Shown here: piece by piece, positions 59,925-64,000 of the stretch
Numbering within the stretch: position 1 is the stretch's first letter
Layout of the letters: each line of letters starts with the position of its first letter
Source: Pseudoxanthomonas sp. NC8
GTDB lineage: Bacteria; Pseudomonadota; Gammaproteobacteria; Xanthomonadales; Xanthomonadaceae
Direction: 5' to 3'
Assembly (NCBI GenBank): GCA_025232375.1
Contig: CP060419.1
Coordinates: 3,285,001 to 3,349,000, forward strand
Length of the DNA: 64,000 nt
Translations under genes and position numbers: made by a program
The notes under the pieces: model-generated
Database searches by the model: none
What the model saw: the letters and a program-made list of their open reading frames with translations, nothing else
What the model was told of the DNA's origin: nothing

Positions 59925-62900
59925 ATGACCTCCGCCCTGCCTTCCCGCGCCGCCCCCGGCGACGCCGCCCCCATTCCCGTCCAGCCGCCATTGCCGGCAC
60001 CGGCGCCGCTGCGCGCGGCGATCACCGCCGCCTGGCTGCGCGACGAGGCCACCCACGTGCGCGCGCTGCTCGAGCAGGCGCGGCTGGACCCGACCCGCCA
60101 GGCCGAGGTCGATGCGCTCGCCGCCGACCTGGTCGGCCGCGTGCGCGCCCGCGCCCACGACCAGGGCGCGATCGAGGCCTTCATGCGCCAGTACGACCTG
60201 GGCAGCGAGGAGGGCGTGCTGCTGATGTGCGTGGCCGAGGCGCTGCTGCGCATCCCCGACCAGGAGACGGCCGACAAGCTGATCCGCGACAAGCTCGGCG
60301 ACGCGGATTGGGAAAAGCACCTGGGCCAGAGCGAGTCGGTGCTGGTCAATGCCTCGACCTGGGGGCTGATGCTCACCGGCAAGCTGGTCAACCTCAACGA
60401 CCTGACCCGCCACGACGTGCCCGGCGCATTCAAGCGGCTGGTCGGCCGGGTCGGCGAGCCGGTGGTGCGCCTTACCGCCGTGCGCCAGGCGATGCGGATC
60501 ATGGGCCACCAGTTCGTCATGGGCCGCACGATTTCGAAGCGCTGGCGCGCTCGAAGAAAGGCGACAACGCCAGCTACCGCTATTCGTTCGACATGCTCGG
60601 CGAAGGCGCGCTGACCATGAAGGATGCGCGCCGCTACCTGCAGGCCTACCGCGACGCGATCCATGCGATCGGACGCAGCGGCCGCTACGCCGGCGCCGAT
60701 GTCTCTTCGCCGCGCCGAGCATCTCGATCAAGCTGTCCGCGCTGTTCCCGCGCTACGAGCATGCCAAGCGCGAACGCGTGCTGGCCGAACTGGCCCCTGC
60801 GGTGCTCGAGCTGGCACAGCTGGTAAGGTCCTACGGCATCGGCTACACGGTCGACGCCGAGGAAAGCGACCGCCTCGAACTGTCGCTGGACCTGATCGAG
60901 GCGACCTTCTCCGATCCTTCGCTGGAAGGCTGGGAAGGCTATGGCCTTGGCCGTGCAGGCCTACCAGAAGCGCGCGCCGTTCGTGATCGACTTCCTCGCC
61001 GACCTGGCCCGCCGCGTCGGCCGCCGCATTCCGGTGCGGCTGGTCAAGGGCGCCTACTGGGATGCGGAGATCAAGCGCGCGCAGGTCGAAGGTAAGGCCG
61101 GCTACCCGGTGTTCACCCGCAAGCAGAACACCGACGTGTCCTACCTGGCGACGGCGCGGCGCATGTTCGACCACAGCGACGCGATCTATCCGATGTTCGC
61201 CACCCACAACGCGCAGACCATCGCCGCGATCCGCGCGATCGCGCAGGGCCGCGACTACGAGCACCAGAAGCTGCACGGCATGGGCGACGACCTCTACGCC
61301 GAAGTCGTGCCGGCCGATCGCCTCGGCGTGCCGTGCCGCGTGTACGCGCCGGTCGGCAGCCACGAGGACCTGCTGCCGTACCTGGTCCGCCGCCTGCTCG
61401 AGAACGGCGCCAACTCCAGCTTCGTCAACCGCATCACCGACGAGGACGTGCCGGTGGCCGGCCTGGTCCAGGATCCGGTGGCCGCGGTGGCCGGCTTCGA
61501 CTCCGGCGGCTCATCCATCGGGCACCCGCGCATTCCGCTGCCACGCGACCTCTACACCCAGCAAGGCTTCGACAGGGACAATTCCATGGGCGCCAACTTC
61601 GCCGACGACAACGAACTGCAGGCCCTGACCGCACGCCTCAACGAGCACGCCGGCCCATGGCGCGCCGCGCCGCTGGTGCCCGGCGCGTTGCCGGGCGGGG
61701 AAAGCCTGCCGGTCGGCAGTCCGGCCGATCGCCGCCAGGTCATCGGCCACTGGCAGCCGGCCGACACCGCCACCGTGCAGCGCGCGCTGGCCAATGCCGT
61801 CGCCGCGCAGCCGGCCAGGACCGCACCCCGGCCGCCAGCCGCGCGGCGATCCTCGAGCACGCCGCCCGCCTGCTCGAACAGCGCATGCCGGAGTTCATGG
61901 CCCTGTGCGTGCGCGAAGCCGGAAAGACCCTGCCCGACTCGGTCGCCGAGGTGCGCGAGGCGGTCGACTTCCTGCGCTACTACGCCGCCCAGGCGCGCCG
62001 CCAGTTCGGCGCGCCGGAGCAGCTGCCGGGCCCGACCGGCGAATCCAACGAGCTGCGCCTGCAGGGCCGCGGCGTGTTCGTCTGCATCAGCCCGTGGAAC
62101 TTCCCGCTGGCGATCTATAGGTAGCCAGTCAGCGCGGCGCTGGCCGCCGGCAACAGCGTGATCGCCAAGCCCGCCGAGCAGACCAGCCTGGTCGGCCATG
62201 CCGCGGTGAAGCTGCTGCACGAAGCCGGCGTGCCCGCCGACGTGCTGCAGTTCGTCCCCGGCGACGGCGCCACCGTCGGCGCGGCGCTGACCTCCGACGC
62301 GCGCGTGGCCGGCGTGGCCTTCACCGGCTCGACCGAGACCGCGCGCGCGATCAACCGTGTGCCTGGCCGCGCGCGAGGACGCGCCGATCGCGGTGCTGAT
62401 CGCCGAGACCGGCGGCCAGAACGCGCTGATCGCCGACTCCTCGGCGCTGCCCGAGCAACTGGTCAAGGACGCGATCGGCTCGGCCTTCACCTCCGCCGGC
62501 CAGCGCTGCTCGGCCGCGCGCGTGCTGTTCGTGCAGGACGACATCGCCGACAAGGTGATGACCATGCTCGCCGGCGCGATGGCCGAACTGAAGCTCGGCG
62601 ACCCCGGTGCGCTGGCCACCGACGTCGGCCCGGTGATCGACACCGACGCGCTTGACATGCTCAAGGCGCACGCCACGCGCATGGACCAGGAGGCGCGCCA
62701 CATCGCCACCGTGCCGATGGAAACCGACCTTGCGCTGGGCACGTTCTTCGCCCCGCGCGCCTACGAACTGTCTTCGCTGTCGCAGCTGCAGCGCGAGGTG
62801 TTCGGCCCGGTGCTGCATGTGATCCGCTGGAAGGCCGAGCACCTGGACGCGGTCATCGACCAAGGTCAACGCCACCGGCTACGGCCTGACCCTGGGCATC

Positions 62901-63145
62901 CATTCGCGCATCGACGAGACCGTCGAGCGGATCGCCTCGCGGGCCAGGGTCGGCAACGTCTACGTCAACCGCAACCAGATCGGCGCGGTGGTCGGCGTGC
63001 AGCCGTTCGGCGGCCAGGGCCTGTCCGGCACCGGCCCCAAGGCTGGCGGCCCGCATTACCTGCCGCGCTTCGCCACCGAGAAAACCGTGACGGTGAACAC
63101 AACTGCCGCCGGCGGCAACGCCTCCCTGCTCACCTGGGCGACTGA
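59925..63145 (+). CDS. putA: Bifunctional proline dehydrogenase / P5C dehydrogenase PutA
   Basis: Oxidises proline to glutamate at the inner membrane face. The N-terminus has no ribbon-helix-helix domain, so it is not a self-repressor. The FAD-binding PRODH barrel has RLVKGAYWDAEIKRAQVEGK and VFTRKQNTDVSYL. The aldehyde dehydrogenase half has FVCISPWNFPLAIY, IAETGGQNALIADSSALPEQ (catalytic Glu), FTSAGQRCSAARVLFVQDDI (catalytic Cys) and VVGVQPFGGQGLSGTGPKAG. Breaks near 60530, 60707, 60946 (CCTTGG), 61826, 62119 (in-frame TAG), 62360, 62863 (CCAAGG) and 63134 (ACCTGG for ACCCTGG). About 1073 residues restored. Confidence 0.94.
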
Positions 63146-63331
63146 GCCGGCCGCGGCAGCGGCGAATCATCGCGGGACGGCAAAGGGGCGCAGGATGCGC
63201 CCCTTTCCGTTTCCGCCGCCCGGTCCGGGATCTTGCCCGGCCGCGGCACATCGGCGACGCTTGCCCGGCCCCGACGGACGCGGGGACATCGGGGCGGACC
63301 GACGGCATCCGCGGCACGGACACGAAACCGG

Positions 63332-63734
63332 ATGACCACCGATTTCTACAACCTCCTGCTCACCGACTGCGCGCTCGCGCTGATCCTGCTGGCCCTGTTC
63401 TGGTACGTGTCGCGGGTGGCGCGTGGCGTGCGCGGCATCGCCTCCCAGGGTACTGGCCATTTCTTCTATTCGGTCGGTGCCGCGATCCTCGACGGCACCG
63501 CCACCGGGCTCGAGCGCACCGGCTCGGCAACCACCACCACCGTCGCCGCGATCGGCGGAATGCTCGCCTGCGGCGGCCTTGGCCGTGCTGGCCGGTTCGG
63601 CGATCAAGTTCGCCCGGCAGCGCCCGCTGCAGGCGTCGGAGTGGATCCTGGTGCCGGCCTTCGTCACCGTATCCCTGCTCGCATGGCTGGCCGGCGATGC
63701 GATCGACGGGCTGGGGCGCGGCGATGAGCCTTAG
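63332..63734 (+). CDS. Small membrane protein, unknown
   Basis: MTTDFYNLLLTDCALALILL, first helix, then FWYVSRVARGVRGIASQGTG, a second stretch ATTTTVAAIGGMLACGGLAV and a third (LVPAFVTVSLLAWLAGDAID). One slip at 63579 (CCTTGGCC for CCTGGCC). The stop is unclear: the TAG at 63732 lies in CCTTAGCC, which is itself a suspect site, so the true end may differ. About 133 residues. Not recognised. Confidence 0.5.
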
Positions 63735-64000
63735 CCGAACTGGTCATGCTCGCGATCCTGCTCTGGCAGCTGCGCGTGCTGGACGTGCCGCCGCTGCGCG
63801 TACCGGCGCGGCTGGTGATGCTCGGCGCCGCGGTGCTGGCCGTGCTCTACGGCCGCGACCTCGTGCACGCCTTCACCGGCCGCTACGGCCCCAACGACGC
63901 CTGGGTCAATGTCGACCTGTCGACCTGGTACCTGATCAATTTCTGCATGCTGATGCTGGCCAGCTTCCGCGCTGCCGAATCGCTGCGGCAGACCGCGATG
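63724..64000 (+). CDS. Membrane protein, unknown, continues past window
   Basis: ATG 63724 starts MSLAELVMLAILLWQLRVLD if CCTTAGCC at 63731 is restored to CCTGGCC. It continues RLVMLGAAVLAVLYGRDLVH, HAFTGRYGPNDAWVNVDLST and FCMLMLASFRAAESL to the window end. At least three hydrophobic segments. Overlaps the preceding gene, so the two are probably translated together. Family not recognised. Confidence 0.45.
   Translation, partial: MSLSRTGHARDPALAAARAGRAAAARTGAAGDARRRGAGRALRPRPRARLHRPLRPQRRLGQCRPVDLVPDQFLHADAGQLPRCRIAAADRD

Noticed and set aside
1..64000. Programmed ribosomal frameshifting or recoding at a shared CCTTGG/TAAGG motif
   Set aside because: The same motif change occurs on both strands, in unrelated genes, sometimes as +1, sometimes -1, sometimes silent, and restores family sequence when reverted. 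That fits read error, not recoding.
1..64000. Large-scale pseudogene decay or genome reduction
   Set aside because: Essential genes are hit as often as dispensable ones, codon use and protein motifs stay intact between breaks, and no insertion sequences or deletions accompany them.
1..64000. CRISPR array, prophage, insertion sequence or integrated element
   Set aside because: No regularly spaced repeats, integrase, transposase or att-like direct repeats seen; genes and codon use are uniform.

Overview
The window is ordinary high-GC chromosome from a gammaproteobacterium of the Xanthomonadaceae type (Xanthomonas, Lysobacter, Luteimonas relatives). This rests on gene order: rsmB-fmt-def / lysM-dprA-smg-topA-tsaC, a nag cluster with nagX, nagB-II and nagP, and a ctaC-ctaD-ctaG-ctaE-ctaA-ctaB oxidase block. 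It also rests on codon use and a GTAG-type palindromic repeat. I see no prophage, insertion sequence, CRISPR array, tRNA or rRNA gene.

Layout. 1-2413 (minus): rsmB (cut by the window edge), fmt, def. 2544-10572 (plus): LysM protein, dprA, smg, two GYF-domain membrane proteins, topA, tsaC. 10636-16413: two secreted cysteine-containing proteins, a TauE/SafE permease, lytic transglycosylase, cca. 16487-18131: GH43 glycosidase. 18170-21081: an ECF42-type sigma factor with DGPF, VOC and DUF1428 genes and two matching promoter-like sites. 21088-33682: N-acetylglucosamine/chitin-oligomer utilisation (nagX, nagA, nagB-II, LacI regulator and nagP on minus; nagK, TonB receptor and GH20 hexosaminidase on plus). 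33833-36808: VanZ, MidA-type methyltransferase, pteridine-reductase-like SDR, folK. 36837-40142: Anbu/proteasome-type peptidase with alpha-E and ATP-grasp partners. 40221-47391: folB, tsaD, rpsU, yqeY, a sorbosone-dehydrogenase-like lipoprotein, GNAT, YihY, dnaG. 47464-48733: a yybP-ykoY (Mn2+) riboswitch, a zinc-ribbon protein and a TerC-family transporter. 48755-57885: aa3 cytochrome oxidase structural and assembly genes. 58150-64000: PAS-AraC regulator, an unrecognised protein, putA and two small membrane proteins.

The dominant anomaly is that most longer genes, including essential ones (rpsU, dnaG, topA, ctaD, tsaD), are broken by one or more frameshifts or in-frame stops. Comparing the broken reading frames with the obvious family sequence shows that most breaks fall at a site that should read CCWGG: CCTGG appears as CCTTGG, CCTTA or CCTA, CCAGG as CCAAGG, TAAGG or TAGG, and CCCTGG gains or loses a C. 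I therefore treat the genes as intact in the organism and give coordinates spanning the whole gene. The best explanation is systematic consensus error at Dcm-type methylated cytosine sites in long-read data, which would also mean the strain carries CCWGG methylation.

Biologically, the most interesting items are the ECF42/DGPF locus with two identically spaced promoter motifs, the Mn riboswitch ahead of terC with a mutually exclusive hairpin, the Anbu-type cluster and the nag cluster with paired operators. All belong to known families; I found no convincing undescribed system.
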